Shown: positions 1 to 10,748 of the stretch, in pieces
Layout of the letters: each line of letters starts with the position of its first letter
How positions within the stretch are numbered: position 1 is the first letter of the stretch
Origin: Pirellula sp. SH-Sr6A
GTDB taxonomy: Bacteria; Planctomycetota; Planctomycetia; Pirellulales; Pirellulaceae
NCBI RefSeq assembly: GCF_001610875.1
Contig: NZ_CP011272.1
Coordinates: 1,965,988-2,029,987 of the forward strand
Length of the DNA stretch: 64,000 bases
Direction of reading: 5' to 3'
Made by a program: the position numbers and the translations under genes
Notes under the pieces: generated by a model
Databases searched by the model: none
What the model was told of the DNA's origin: nothing
Seen by the model: only the letters and a program-made list of their open reading frames with translations

Positions 1-3000
1 CTTCCGATGCCGATGCCACGAACAACTCGATTACTTATTCACTCCTCGATTCCGCTGGTGGTCGTTTTTCCATTGACGCAACGACTGGGGTGGTATCCGT
101 CGCCAATGGTTCCCTCATTGATTACGAAACGGCGCAGAGCCATAACATCACCATTCGTGCAACCTCTGCAGACAGCTCGACTTCCGATCAAGTATTCACC
201 ATCGCTGTGAATGCCGTGAACGACAATGACCCAACGATCACGTCCGACGGGGGAGGATCCAGTTCTTCCATACTCGTCTACGAAGGCGCATTGTTTGTGA
301 CCACTGTGGTGGCTTCGGATGCGGATTTACCAACGGGACTACTGAGCTACTCGATTACAGGCGGAGTTGACGCATCGAAATTTACCATCGATGCCGCAAC
401 TGGCGTACTCATGTTCACATCGCCTGCAGACTTTGAATCTCCAACCGATGTCGGCGCTAACAACACTTACAATTTGATCGTCCAGGTAAGCGATGGGTCG
501 CGCACCGATACTCAGTCCATCGCTGTCTCAGTCCAGAATGCTGCTGACAATGGACAGTTTCTTGACCGCTTTAGCTCCTCTTCCTATACCAACAGCAATG
601 GGACCCAAACATGGTCAAACAGCTGGATCGAATCCGAAGCAAATGGCTCTGCCAGCGGAAACATCGGAATTTCCAACAATGCGTTGCGTGTTAGTGCCTC
701 CACGGTAAATGACAGCATCTACAGATCGGTCGACCTTAGCAACGCCATTTCTGCGAACTTCGATTTTAACTATCGAAACACGCTGGTTGGTTCGCAAAGA
801 ATTGAAGTCCAGATATCAGGTAATGGAGGTGCGACATATAATACTCTCACAGTACTGGACGGGTCGACGAATTCCGGGACAGGAGCAAAGTCCTACGATA
901 TCAGTGCATATCGCTCTTCAGACACGAGAATTCGCTTTGTCGTTACCAGTGTGGGCGGGTCCACAACGAAGGAAGTCGAGTTCGATAACGTCCAAATAAG
1001 TTACACACCCAACAACGCGCCTGTCATCACCAGCAACGGTTCGCTGTCCACCGCCACCATCTACGTCGCCGAGAACTCCACCTCAGTCACGACCGTAACC
1101 GCTGTGGATGGGGATGCCCCTGCCCAAACACTGACCTACAGCATCATTGGAGGGACCGATGCCTCTCGGTTCGTCATCAATTCCAGTACTGGAGCCCTTT
1201 CGTTCGTATCATCGCCCAATTTTGAAGGCCCGGTGGATCAAAACTCAGACAACACTTACAACGTGACGGTTCAAGTGTCCGACGGAATTGCCACAGACAA
1301 TCAGATTCTATCGGTTGTCGTTACAGACGTTGATGAGTTCGACGTTTCCACACCCACTGACTCCAACGGGACGGTGAATGCCGTCAATGAAAATGTTGCC
1401 GTCGGGACCACCGTAGGCGTCACCGCCAATGCGTTCGACCTGGATGCGTCGACGAATACCATCACCTATAGCCTAACGAGCAATCCAGACAGTCTCTTCC
1501 AGATCGATGCCAACACCGGAGTCGTCACCACTGCCGCCGCCATCAACCGAGAAGTGCATGGCTCGAGCCGATCGATCACCGTTCAAGCCATATCCAGCGA
1601 TGGCTCCATCGCGACGCAAACATTTAACATCGCCATCAACGATCTCGATGAGTTCGACGTCTCCACTCCAACCGATACAAATGCGGTGGTGAATGAAGTC
1701 AACGAAAACGTGGCCGTAGGCACTACCGTAGGCATCACTGCCAGTGCGTTCGACTTGGACGCGACCACAAATACCATTACCTATAGCTTGACGAGCAATC
1801 CCGACAGTCTCTTCCAGATCGATGCCAACACTGGGATAGTCACCACTGCCGCCGCCATCAATCGGGAAGTGCACGGCGCGAGCCGTTCCATCACCGTGCA
1901 AGCCACATCCAGCGATGGCTCGATCGCATCCCAGACGTTCAACATCGCCATCAACGATCTCGATGAATTCGACGTCTCGACTCCCACCGACACGAACGCA
2001 GCGGTAAATGAAGTCAATGAAAACGTAGCCGTCGGGACCACCGTGGGTGTCACCGCGAATGCATTCGATCTAGATTCGTCGACAAATACCATCACCTTTA
2101 GCCTTACCAGTAATCCCGACAGTCTCTTCCAAATCGATGCCAACACTGGGATCGTCACCACTGCTGCAGCTATCAATCGGGAAGTGCACGGCGCGAGCCG
2201 ATCGATCACCGTACAAGCCACATCCAGCGATGGCTCCATCGCGACGCAAACGTTCAACATCGGTATTAATGATCTCGATGAGTTCGACGTCTCGACACCG
2301 ACCGATTCCGACGTGTCGACCAATGAAGTTGACGAGAATGTTGCCATCGGCACCAACGTCGGGATCACTGCGGACGCATTCGACCTTGATGCAACGACGA
2401 ATACCATCACCTACAGTTTGACGAGCAACCCTGATGGTCTCTTCCAAATCGATGCCAACACTGGGATCGTCACCACTGCTGCCGCCATCAATCGGGAAGT
2501 GCATGGTGCGAGCCGTTCCATCACCGTGCAAGCCACATCCAGCGATGGCTCGATCGCATCCCAGACGTTCAACATCGCCATCAACGATCTCGATGAATTC
2601 GAGGTCTCGCCTCCCACCGATACCAACGCAGCGGTAAATGAAGTCGATGAGAACGTTGCCGTCGGAACCACCGTTGGAATCACTGCGGACGCTTTCGACT
2701 TGGACGCGGCCACTAACACGATCACTTACAGTTTGACGAGTAATCCAGACGGTCTTTTCCAGATTGATACTAACACCGGGATCGTCACCACTGCTGACGC
2801 TATCAACCGAGAAGTGCATGGCGCAACTCGATCCATCACGGTGCAGGCCACATCCAGCGACGGCTCCATCGCGATGCAAACGTTTAACATCGGCATCAAC
2901 GATCTCGATGAATTCGACGTCTCGACTCCCACCGATACCAACGCAGCGGTAAATGAAGTCAATGAAAATGTCGCCGTCGGGACCACCGTAGGCATCAGTG

Positions 3001-6000
3001 CGAATGCGTTCGACTTGGACGCGACTACCAACACGATCACTTACAGTCTGACGAGCAATCCGGACGGCCTTTTCCAAATCGATACCAACACTGGGGTTGT
3101 CACCACTGCTGCCGCTATCAATCGGGAAGTGCACGGCGCGAGCCGATCCATCACAGTGCAAGCGACTTCGAGCGATGGATCTATCGCGACGCAAACATTC
3201 AACATCGGAATCAACGATCTCGACGAGTTCGACGTCTCGACACCGACCGATACAAACGCGGCGGTAAATGAAGTCAATGAAAACGTTGCCGTCGGAACCA
3301 CCGTTGGCATCAGTGCGAATGCGTTCGACTTGGACGCAACTACCAACACGATCACTTACAGTCTGACGAGCAATCCGGACGGCCTTTTCCAAATCGATAC
3401 CAACACCGGGATCGTCACCACTGCTGCCGCCATCAATCGGGAAGTGCACGGCGCGACTCGATCCATCACAGTGCAAGCGACTTCGAGCGATGGATCCACC
3501 GCCACGCAATCGTTCGTGATTACCATCAACGATCTCGATGAATTCGACGTTTCGACTCCTACCGACACGAATGTAGCGGCAAATGAAGTCAACGAAAACG
3601 TTGTTGTCGGCACCACCGTCGGGATCGCTGCGGACGCTTTCGACCTTGATGCAACGACGAATACCATCACATACAGTTTAACCAACAATCCCGACGGTCT
3701 CTTCCAGATCGATGCCAACACTGGGGTTGTCACCACTGCTGCCGCTATCAATCGGGAAGTGCACGGCGCGAGCCGATCGATCACCGTTCAAGCCACATCC
3801 AGCGATGGATCGACCACCACGCAATCGTTCAGCATCGACATCAACGACCTCGATGAGTTCGACGTCTCCACTCCGACCGACACAAACGCTGCGGCAAATG
3901 AAGTTAACGAGAATGTGGCCGTCGGCACCACCGCTGGAATCACTGCGGACGCATTCGACTTGGACGCGACCACCAACACGATTACCTACAGTTTGACCAA
4001 TAATCCGGATGGGCTCTTTCACATCGATGCCAACACCGGGATCGTCACCACTGCTAACGCTATCAACCGAGAAGTGCACGGCGCAAGCCGTTCGATCACG
4101 GTACAAGCGACTTCGAGCGATGGATCCACCGCCACGCAATCGTTCGTGATTACCATCAACGATCTCGATGAATTCGACGTTTCGACTCCTACCGACACGA
4201 ATGTAGCGGCAAATGAAGTCAACGAAAACGTTGTTGTCGGCACCACCGTCGGGATCGCTGCGGACGCTTTCGACCTTGATGCAACGACGAATACCATCAC
4301 ATACAGTTTAACCAGCAATCCGGATGGGCTCTTCCAAATCGATTCCAACACCGGAGTCGTCACCACTGCTGCCGCCATCAACAGAGAAGTGCACGGCGCA
4401 AGCCGTTCGATCACCGTACAAGCCACATCCAGCGATGGGTCCACCGCAACGCAAACGTTCAACATCGGCATCAACGATCTCGATGAGTTCGACGTCTCCA
4501 CTCCTACAGATATCGACGTGTCGACCGATGCAGTTGACGAGAATATTGCCATCGGTACTGCTGTTGGGATCACCGCGGACGCGTTCGACTTGGACGCGAC
4601 CACCAACACGATCACTTACAGTCTGACGAGCAATCCAGACGGCCTTTTCCAAATCGATGCCAACACTGGAGTTGTCACGACCGCGGCATCGATCAACCGC
4701 GAAGTCCATGGTGCGATCCGGTCGATCACCGTCCAAGCGACATCCAGCGATGGATCCGCCGCCACGCAATCGTTCCATATCGCTATTAACGATCTCGACG
4801 AGTTCGACATCTCCACTCCCACCGATACCGACGTGTCGACCAATGCAGTTGACGAGAATGTTGCCCTTGGCACTACTGTTGGACTCACTGCGGACGCATT
4901 CGACCTCGATGCCACGACTAACACTATCACCTACAGTTTGACGAGTAATCCAGACGGTCTCTTCCAAATCGATGCCAGCACTGGAGTCGTCACCACTGCT
5001 ACCGCCATCAACCGCGAGGTCCATGGTGCGAACCGATTCATCACGGTGCAAGCCACATCCAGCGACGGTTCCTCCGCCACGCAATCGTTCCATATCGCTA
5101 TTAACGATCTCGACGAGTTCGACATCTCCACTCCCACCGATACCGACGTGTCGACCAATGCAGTTGACGAGAATGTTGCCCTTGGCACTACTGTTGGACT
5201 CACTGCGGACGCATTCGACCTCGATGCCACGACTAACACTATCACCTACAGTTTGACGAGTAATCCAGACGGTCTCTTCCAAATCGATGCCAGCACTGGA
5301 GTCGTCACCACTGCTACCGCCATCAACCGCGAGGTCCATGGTGCGAACCGATTCATCACGGTGCAAGCCACATCCAGCGACGGTTCCTCCGCCACGCAAT
5401 CGTTCCATATCGCCATCAACGATCTCGATGAGTTCGACGTCTCCACTCCCACCGATGCAAATTTGGCTGTGAATGAGGTCAACGAAAACGTTGCCGTCGG
5501 AACCACCGTTGGAATTACCGCGGACGCTTTCGACTTGGACGCGACCACCAACACGATCACTTACAGTTTGACGAGCAACCCTGACGGCCTTTTCCAAATC
5601 GATGCCAACACTGGAGTTGTCACGACTGCGGCATCGATCAACCGCGAAGTCCATGGTGCGATCCGGTCGATCACCGTCCAAGCGACATCCAGCGATGGAT
5701 CCGCCGCCACGCAATCGTTCAGCATCGACATCAACGACCTCGATGAGTTCGATGTCTCCACTCCCACCGATGCGAACGCGGCGGTGAATGAAGTCCAAGA
5801 GAACGTTGCCGTCGGAACCAGCGTTGGAATTACCGCGGACGCGTTCGACCTCGATGCCACGACTAACACTATCACCTACAGTTTGACGAGTAATCCAGAC
5901 GGTCTCTTCCAAATCGATGCCAGCACTGGAGTCGTCACCACTGCTACCGCCATCAACCGCGAGGTCCATGGTGCGAACCGATCCATCACGGTGCAAGCCA

Positions 6001-9000
6001 CATCCAGCGATGGTTCCTCCGCCACGCAATCGTTCCATATCGCCATCAACGATCTCGATGAGTTCGACGTCTCCTCTCCTACGGATATCGACGTGTCGAC
6101 CGATGCAGTTGACGAGAATGTTGCCGTCGGCACCACGGTTGGAATCACAGCGGACGCTTTCGACTTGGACGCGACCACCAACACGATCACTTACAGTTTG
6201 ACGAGCAACCCTGACGGCCTTTTCCAAATCGATGCCAACACTGGAGTCGTCACGACTGCGGCATCGATCAACCGCGAGGTCCATGGTGCGAACCGGTCGA
6301 TCACCGTCCAAGCGACATCCAGCGATGGATCCGCCGCCACGCAATCGTTCCATATCGCTATTAGCGATCTCGACGAGTTCGACATCTCCACTCCCACCGA
6401 TACCGACGTGTCGACCAATGCAGTTGACGAGAATGTTGCCCTTGGCACTACTGTTGGACTCACTGCGGACGCATTCGACCTCGATGCCACGACTAACACT
6501 ATCACCTACAGTTTGACGAGTAATCCAGACGGTCTCTTCCAAATCGATGCCAGCACTGGAGTCGTCACCACTGCTACCGCCATCAACCGCGAGGTCCATG
6601 GTGCGAACCGATTCATCACGGTGCAAGCCACATCCAGCGACGGTTCCTCCGCCACGCAATCGTTCCATATCGCCATCAACGATCTCGATGAGTTCGAAGT
6701 CTCCACTCCCACCGATGCAAATTTGGCTGTGAATGAGGTCAACGAAAACGTTGCCGTCGGAACCACCGTTGGAATTACCGCGGACGCTTTCGACTTGGAC
6801 GCGACCACCAACACGATCACTTACAGTTTGACGAGCAACCCTGACGGCCTTTTCCAAATCGATGCCAACACTGGAGTTGTCACGACTGCGGCATCGATCA
6901 ACCGCGAAGTCCATGGTGCGATCCGGTCGATCACCGTCCAAGCGACATCCAGCGATGGATCCGCCGCCACGCAATCGTTCAGCATCGACATCAACGACCT
7001 CGATGAGTTCGATGTCTCCACTCCCACCGATGCGAACGCGGCGGTGAATGAAGTCCAAGAGAACGTTGCCGTCGGAACCAGCGTTGGAATTACCGCGGAC
7101 GCGTTCGACCTCGATGCCACAACGAATACCATCACATACAGTTTGACCAGCAATCCAGACGGTCTCTTCCAAATCGATGCCAGCACTGGAGTCGTCACCA
7201 CTGCTACCGCCATCAACCGCGAGGTCCATGGTGCGAACCGATCCATCACGGTGCAAGCCACATCCAGCGATGGTTCCTCCGCCACGCAATCGTTCCATAT
7301 CGCCATCAACGATCTCGATGAGTACGACGTCTCCTCTCCTACGGATATCGACGTGTCGACCGATGCAGTTGACGAGAATGTTGCCGTCGGCACCACGGTT
7401 GGAATCACAGCGGACGCTTTCGACTTGGACGCGACCACCAACACGATCACTTACAGTTTGACGAGCAACCCTGACGGCCTTTTCCAAATCGATGCCAACA
7501 CTGGAGTCGTCACGACTGCGGCATCGATCAACCGCGAGGTCCATGGTGCGAACCGGTCGATCACCGTCCAAGCGACATCCAGCGATGGATCCGCCGCCAC
7601 GCAATCGTTCCATATCGCTATTAGCGATCTCGACGAGTTCGACATCTCCACTCCCACCGATACCGACGTGTCGACCAATGCAGTTGACGAGAATGTTGCC
7701 CTTGGCACTACTGTTGGACTCACTGCGGACGCATTCGACCTCGATGCCACGACGAACACTATCACCTACAGTTTGACGAGTAATCCAGACGGTCTCTTCC
7801 AAATCGATGCCAGCACTGGAGTCGTCACCACTGCTACCGCCATCAACCGCGAGGTCCATGGTGCGAACCGATTCATCACGGTGCAAGCCACATCCAGCGA
7901 CGGTTCCTCCGCCACGCAATCGTTCCATATCGCCATCAACGATCTCGATGAGTTCGAAGTCTCCACTCCCACCGATGCAAATTTGGCTGTGAATGAGGTC
8001 AACGAAAACGTTGCCGTCGGAACCACCGTTGGAATTACCGCGGATGCCTTCGACTTGGACGCGACCACCAATACTATCACCTACAGTTTAACCAGCAATC
8101 CGGATGGGCTCTTCCAAATCGATTCCAACACCGGGATCGTCACCACTGCTACCGCCATCAACCGAGAAGTGCATGGTGCAAGCCGTTCCATCACGGTACA
8201 GGCCACGTCCAGCGATGGATCGACCGCCACGCAATCGTTCCATATCGCCATCAACGATCTCGATGAGTTCGATGTCTCGACTCCTGTTGATACCGACGTA
8301 ATGGCCAATGAGGTGGATGAGAATTCCGCTAGCGGTACTCATGTAGGAATCACAGCATCTTCTTCCGATGCTGATGCCACGACGAATTCCGTTACTTATT
8401 CACTAGATGACAGTGCTGCAGGTCGGTTCAGCATTGATGCAGTAACAGGGGTAGTCACTGTAGCGAACGGATCACTCTTGAATTTTGAGGCGGCGACCAG
8501 CCATGGCATTGTGGTGCGTGCCACCTCGGTAGATGGTTCTTGCGCGTTGCAGAGTTACACGATTCAGCTCAAGGACGAAAACGAATTTGCCGTCTCCAGC
8601 ATCCAAGATCACGATGCTTCGGTCGATTTTGTTCTAGAGAATAGCAGTGTTGGTACGACTGTCGGCATTCAAGCTTTTGCTACGGACGTGGACGGAACAG
8701 ACACGGTTACGTATTCACTCGACAACAACGCAGGTGGTCTCTTTTCCATTGACGCCAACACAGGCATCATCACGGTATCCGGTGTGATCGATCGAGAGAC
8801 TGCTGCCAGCTACAGCATTACTATTCGAGCTACGAGTACCGACTCGAGTAGCGTCACCACAAACCGTACTATTTCCATTGGCGACATCGACGAATTTGAC
8901 GTGACTTTGCCCACAGACAGTAACAGCGCATTGAATATTGTTTCTGAGAATCTGCAATCGGGAGCGATCGTCGGGATTACGGCCTTAGCAGCGGATGGCG

Positions 9001-10112
9001 ACGCGACCAATAACGGAGTGGTCTATTCGTTAGGAAGCAATGCGGGGGGACGATTCGCTATCGATGCGACGACTGGAATCATCAGTACAACACAATCACT
9101 CAATTACGAGTTCCGATCGAGTTGGGATGTGACGGTTATCGCGACAAGCATGGATGGTTCTGTCGCTTCAAGCGTGTTTACGATACAAGTTCAAAACGTC
9201 GAAGAACGGCCCATAGGTCGCGCTGATACGTACACAACAAGCTACTTGGATGATTTGATTGTGCCATCCGCTGGCTTGCTCCTCAACGACTGGGATCCCG
9301 ATGGAGACTCGATAACCGCGATCCTGGTCCAACCGCCTGCGAGGGGACTTCTATTGTCCCTAACACCGGATGGACGCTTGGAGTATAGGCCTGAGCGTGG
9401 ATTTGTGGGTACGGTTCAATTTGCTTATCAGGTTACCGATGGAAGTTTGGTCTCGGATGTTGTGATTGTTACGATCCAAGTCAATCGGCCTGACAGCGTT
9501 CTCAACGACTCCACGCCTACATCCAACACATCCACCAAGTCTCAGAATGATTCAACCACGAAGTTAAATACTGCGACAATCCCTAATCCTCGAGAAGCGC
9601 AGCAGGAGGCACCTTCTGCCCAGAAGGAAAGGGAGGCAGATAAATCACAATCCACCGCTGCGCCCATTCTAGTGAATCCGGTAACCTTGAATGGCCCCTT
9701 GGCGGTTACGAGCGAACGAAGTGACAGTAGCATCGGAGGGCTGAACAATCCTATCTCCTTCAGCCGAGATACCGTTCGATTCCTCAGCCATGGGCACCTC
9801 CATTTCGAAGTTGAAACCCACCGCTTAAGCGATGACTTGGACGCCAGTCGTTTCGACTTCGCTGACTCGAGACGGCGAGTCGAGAACTCGATGGGGGGAT
9901 CGCAAGCAGCTTTTGACTCCGTGTTGGTTCGAACAGTCCTGGGAACGGGTGCGATTCTCTGGCTCGCGCAAGGGGCCCAATTCGCGGCGACACTTGTTAG
10001 TGCAGCACCGGCATGGCTCCACATCGACCCGTTGTCTGTTATTCCGAAGAGCACGGAAACAAATGGAAAGCAAGAGAAACTTTCCGAAGGAGAGAAGCTT
10101 TTCGAACGGTAG
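1..10112 (+). CDS. Giant cadherin-repeat surface protein (5' end outside window)
   Basis: The reading frame is open from position 3, so the GTG at 90 is internal and the true start lies left of the window. In order it holds a partial cadherin-like domain, a second one (about 216-540), a jelly-roll-like beta-sandwich (about 545-1010), another cadherin-like domain (about 1012-1325), 22 identical-length 105-residue cadherin-like repeats (1332-8261), three divergent cadherin repeats (to about 9200) and a Cadherin_5/tandem-95-type Ig-like domain (about 9200-9490). A Ser/Thr/Asn-rich linker follows. The last 80 residues contain a hydrophobic stretch (VLGTGAILWLAQGAQFAATL) followed by a DPLSVI motif, resembling the C-terminal anchor of other giant planctomycete surface proteins. 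Repeats carry acidic motifs such as LDEFDVS and AFDLDA, consistent with calcium-bound adhesin modules. Role inferred: cell-surface adhesion. The stop is TAG at 10110. Confidence 0.93.
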   Translation, partial: SDADATNNSITYSLLDSAGGRFSIDATTGVVSVANGSLIDYETAQSHNITIRATSADSSTSDQVFTIAVNAVNDNDPTITSDGGGSSSSILVYEGALFVTTVVASDADLPTGLLSYSITGGVDASKFTIDAATGVLMFTSPADFESPTDVGANNTYNLIVQVSDGSRTDTQSIAVSVQNAADNGQFLDRFSSSSYTNSNGTQTWSNSWIESEANGSASGNIGISNNALRVSASTVNDSIYRSVDLSNAISANFDFNYRNTLVGSQRIEVQISGNGGATYNTLTVLDGSTNSGTGAKSYDISAYRSSDTRIRFVVTSVGGSTTKEVEFDNVQISYTPNNAPVITSNGSLSTATIYVAENSTSVTTVTAVDGDAPAQTLTYSIIGGTDASRFVINSSTGALSFVSSPNFEGPVDQNSDNTYNVTVQVSDGIATDNQILSVVVTDVDEFDVSTPTDSNGTVNAVNENVAVGTTVGVTANAFDLDASTNTITYSLTSNPDSLFQIDANTGVVTTAAAINREVHGSSRSITVQAISSDGSIATQTFNIAINDLDEFDVSTPTDTNAVVNEVNENVAVGTTVGITASAFDLDATTNTITYSLTSNPDSLFQIDANTGIVTTAAAINREVHGASRSITVQATSSDGSIASQTFNIAINDLDEFDVSTPTDTNAAVNEVNENVAVGTTVGVTANAFDLDSSTNTITFSLTSNPDSLFQIDANTGIVTTAAAINREVHGASRSITVQATSSDGSIATQTFNIGINDLDEFDVSTPTDSDVSTNEVDENVAIGTNVGITADAFDLDATTNTITYSLTSNPDGLFQIDANTGIVTTAAAINREVHGASRSITVQATSSDGSIASQTFNIAINDLDEFEVSPPTDTNAAVNEVDENVAVGTTVGITADAFDLDAATNTITYSLTSNPDGLFQIDTNTGIVTTADAINREVHGATRSITVQATSSDGSIAMQTFNIGINDLDEFDVSTPTDTNAAVNEVNENVAVGTTVGISANAFDLDATTNTITYSLTSNPDGLFQIDTNTGVVTTAAAINREVHGASRSITVQATSSDGSIATQTFNIGINDLDEFDVSTPTDTNAAVNEVNENVAVGTTVGISANAFDLDATTNTITYSLTSNPDGLFQIDTNTGIVTTAAAINREVHGATRSITVQATSSDGSTATQSFVITINDLDEFDVSTPTDTNVAANEVNENVVVGTTVGIAADAFDLDATTNTITYSLTNNPDGLFQIDANTGVVTTAAAINREVHGASRSITVQATSSDGSTTTQSFSIDINDLDEFDVSTPTDTNAAANEVNENVAVGTTAGITADAFDLDATTNTITYSLTNNPDGLFHIDANTGIVTTANAINREVHGASRSITVQATSSDGSTATQSFVITINDLDEFDVSTPTDTNVAANEVNENVVVGTTVGIAADAFDLDATTNTITYSLTSNPDGLFQIDSNTGVVTTAAAINREVHGASRSITVQATSSDGSTATQTFNIGINDLDEFDVSTPTDIDVSTDAVDENIAIGTAVGITADAFDLDATTNTITYSLTSNPDGLFQIDANTGVVTTAASINREVHGAIRSITVQATSSDGSAATQSFHIAINDLDEFDISTPTDTDVSTNAVDENVALGTTVGLTADAFDLDATTNTITYSLTSNPDGLFQIDASTGVVTTATAINREVHGANRFITVQATSSDGSSATQSFHIAINDLDEFDISTPTDTDVSTNAVDENVALGTTVGLTADAFDLDATTNTITYSLTSNPDGLFQIDASTGVVTTATAINREVHGANRFITVQATSSDGSSATQSFHIAINDLDEFDVSTPTDANLAVNEVNENVAVGTTVGITADAFDLDATTNTITYSLTSNPDGLFQIDANTGVVTTAASINREVHGAIRSITVQATSSDGSAATQSFSIDINDLDEFDVSTPTDANAAVNEVQENVAVGTSVGITADAFDLDATTNTITYSLTSNPDGLFQIDASTGVVTTATAINREVHGANRSITVQATSSDGSSATQSFHIAINDLDEFDVSSPTDIDVSTDAVDENVAVGTTVGITADAFDLDATTNTITYSLTSNPDGLFQIDANTGVVTTAASINREVHGANRSITVQATSSDGSAATQSFHIAISDLDEFDISTPTDTDVSTNAVDENVALGTTVGLTADAFDLDATTNTITYSLTSNPDGLFQIDASTGVVTTATAINREVHGANRFITVQATSSDGSSATQSFHIAINDLDEFEVSTPTDANLAVNEVNENVAVGTTVGITADAFDLDATTNTITYSLTSNPDGLFQIDANTGVVTTAASINREVHGAIRSITVQATSSDGSAATQSFSIDINDLDEFDVSTPTDANAAVNEVQENVAVGTSVGITADAFDLDATTNTITYSLTSNPDGLFQIDASTGVVTTATAINREVHGANRSITVQATSSDGSSATQSFHIAINDLDEYDVSSPTDIDVSTDAVDENVAVGTTVGITADAFDLDATTNTITYSLTSNPDGLFQIDANTGVVTTAASINREVHGANRSITVQATSSDGSAATQSFHIAISDLDEFDISTPTDTDVSTNAVDENVALGTTVGLTADAFDLDATTNTITYSLTSNPDGLFQIDASTGVVTTATAINREVHGANRFITVQATSSDGSSATQSFHIAINDLDEFEVSTPTDANLAVNEVNENVAVGTTVGITADAFDLDATTNTITYSLTSNPDGLFQIDSNTGIVTTATAINREVHGASRSITVQATSSDGSTATQSFHIAINDLDEFDVSTPVDTDVMANEVDENSASGTHVGITASSSDADATTNSVTYSLDDSAAGRFSIDAVTGVVTVANGSLLNFEAATSHGIVVRATSVDGSCALQSYTIQLKDENEFAVSSIQDHDASVDFVLENSSVGTTVGIQAFATDVDGTDTVTYSLDNNAGGLFSIDANTGIITVSGVIDRETAASYSITIRATSTDSSSVTTNRTISIGDIDEFDVTLPTDSNSALNIVSENLQSGAIVGITALAADGDATNNGVVYSLGSNAGGRFAIDATTGIISTTQSLNYEFRSSWDVTVIATSMDGSVASSVFTIQVQNVEERPIGRADTYTTSYLDDLIVPSAGLLLNDWDPDGDSITAILVQPPARGLLLSLTPDGRLEYRPERGFVGTVQFAYQVTDGSLVSDVVIVTIQVNRPDSVLNDSTPTSNTSTKSQNDSTTKLNTATIPNPREAQQEAPSAQKEREADKSQSTAAPILVNPVTLNGPLAVTSERSDSSIGGLNNPISFSRDTVRFLSHGHLHFEVETHRLSDDLDASRFDFADSRRRVENSMGGSQAAFDSVLVRTVLGTGAILWLAQGAQFAATLVSAAPAWLHIDPLSVIPKSTETNGKQEKLSEGEKLFER
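1332..8261 (+). repeat. 22 tandem 315-bp cadherin repeats
   Basis: From the first GATGAGTTC (1332) to the one that opens the first divergent repeat (8262) is 6930 bp, exactly 22 x 315 bp, so no indel separates the copies. Each unit encodes 105 residues with conserved blocks DEFDVSTPTD, NEVNENVAVGTTVG, AFDLDATTNTITYSL, NPDGLFQIDANTG, INREVHG and SITVQATSSDGS. Conservation at nucleotide as well as protein level shows recent expansion or gene conversion. The array also creates long spurious antisense frames. Confidence 0.97.
5101..8040 (+). repeat. Higher-order 1260-bp duplication (4 x 315 bp)
   Basis: Line-by-line comparison shows 5101-6360 and 6361-7620 differ at only about 10 of 1260 positions. 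The copy starting at 7621 continues nearly identical to the previous one until about 8040. A simpler single-unit duplication precedes it (4786-5100 versus 5101-5415, almost identical), and a two-unit (630-bp) duplication is visible at about 3490 versus 4120. The array therefore grew by several nested unequal exchanges. Confidence 0.9.
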
Positions 10113-10121
10113 AATAGTGGC

Positions 10122-10748
10122 ATGAAACTCAAAGCGTGTCACTGTTGCGGGCTCGTCCATCGGATGCCGGAGGCATCGTCGGATTGTGGCATTCCTGGTT
10201 CCGAGGCCAGAAATCGAAACCGGGTCGCGTCATGCAGACGTTGCCATGCCCCTCTGAATCAAAATGTATCGCCTGCCGCCATGAGGTCGCGGGTCGCAGC
10301 ACTCACCATTAGTTCGCTTGCCCTCTTTCCACCGGCGATACTTCTACCCATCGTTGAGATTGAGAAGCTGGGACATCATCATCAAAGCAGTTTGCTGAGT
10401 GGCATCCGGGATCTGTTTCAAGTGGGCGAATGGAGAATTGGAATCATCATTTTTGTCTTCTCGATTCTATTCCCATTAGCAAAACTCCTGATTCTTCTTG
10501 AGTTGTCGTGGGTCCAAATCCTGACATCCAACCAAAGATCTCTTGCGTACCGCTGGATGGAACGCGTCGGGAAATGGAGCATGCTCGATGTCTTGTTACT
10601 CGCGATCTTGGTCATGTGGATCAAGCTGCAGGGGCTGGTCGCCTTTCAGTTTGGTCCAGCGATCTTTGCATTCGCGTTATGCGTCATCATGAGCCTACTG
10701 GCAGCGCTCGCTTTGGACCCCCATGCTCTTTGGGAAGAGATTCCATGA
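10122..10748 (+). CDS. pqiA: PqiA family inner-membrane protein
   Basis: A 208-residue protein with a single PqiA domain, where E. coli PqiA has two. The N-terminus has two Cys pairs (CHCC at about 7-10 and CRRC at about 38-41), a zinc-ribbon arrangement usual for the family. Four hydrophobic segments follow, with family-typical stretches around LFPPAILLPIVEIEKLG, LFQVGEWRIGIIIFVFSILF, WSMLDVLLLAILVMWIKL and the C-terminal ALDPHALW. PqiA proteins are thought to work with MCE proteins in lipid movement across the envelope. Its stop overlaps the next start (ATGA at 10745-10748), so the two genes are translationally coupled. It begins 9 bp after the giant surface gene. Confidence 0.9.
   Translation: MKLKACHCCGLVHRMPEASSDCGIPGSEARNRNRVASCRRCHAPLNQNVSPAAMRSRVAALTISSLALFPPAILLPIVEIEKLGHHHQSSLLSGIRDLFQVGEWRIGIIIFVFSILFPLAKLLILLELSWVQILTSNQRSLAYRWMERVGKWSMLDVLLLAILVMWIKLQGLVAFQFGPAIFAFALCVIMSLLAALALDPHALWEEIP

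Noticed and set aside
1473-3509. Further long minus-strand frames in the repeat array
   Set aside because: Same periodic antisense effect; the plus-strand cadherin frame is clearly the real one.
4308-7928. Open frame of 1206 codons on the minus strand inside the repeat array
   Set aside because: It is the antisense of the 315-bp repeats: because 315 is a multiple of three, a stop-free antisense frame in one unit is stop-free in all. Its composition (Gly/Arg/Val/Asp-rich, repeated) is not protein-like.
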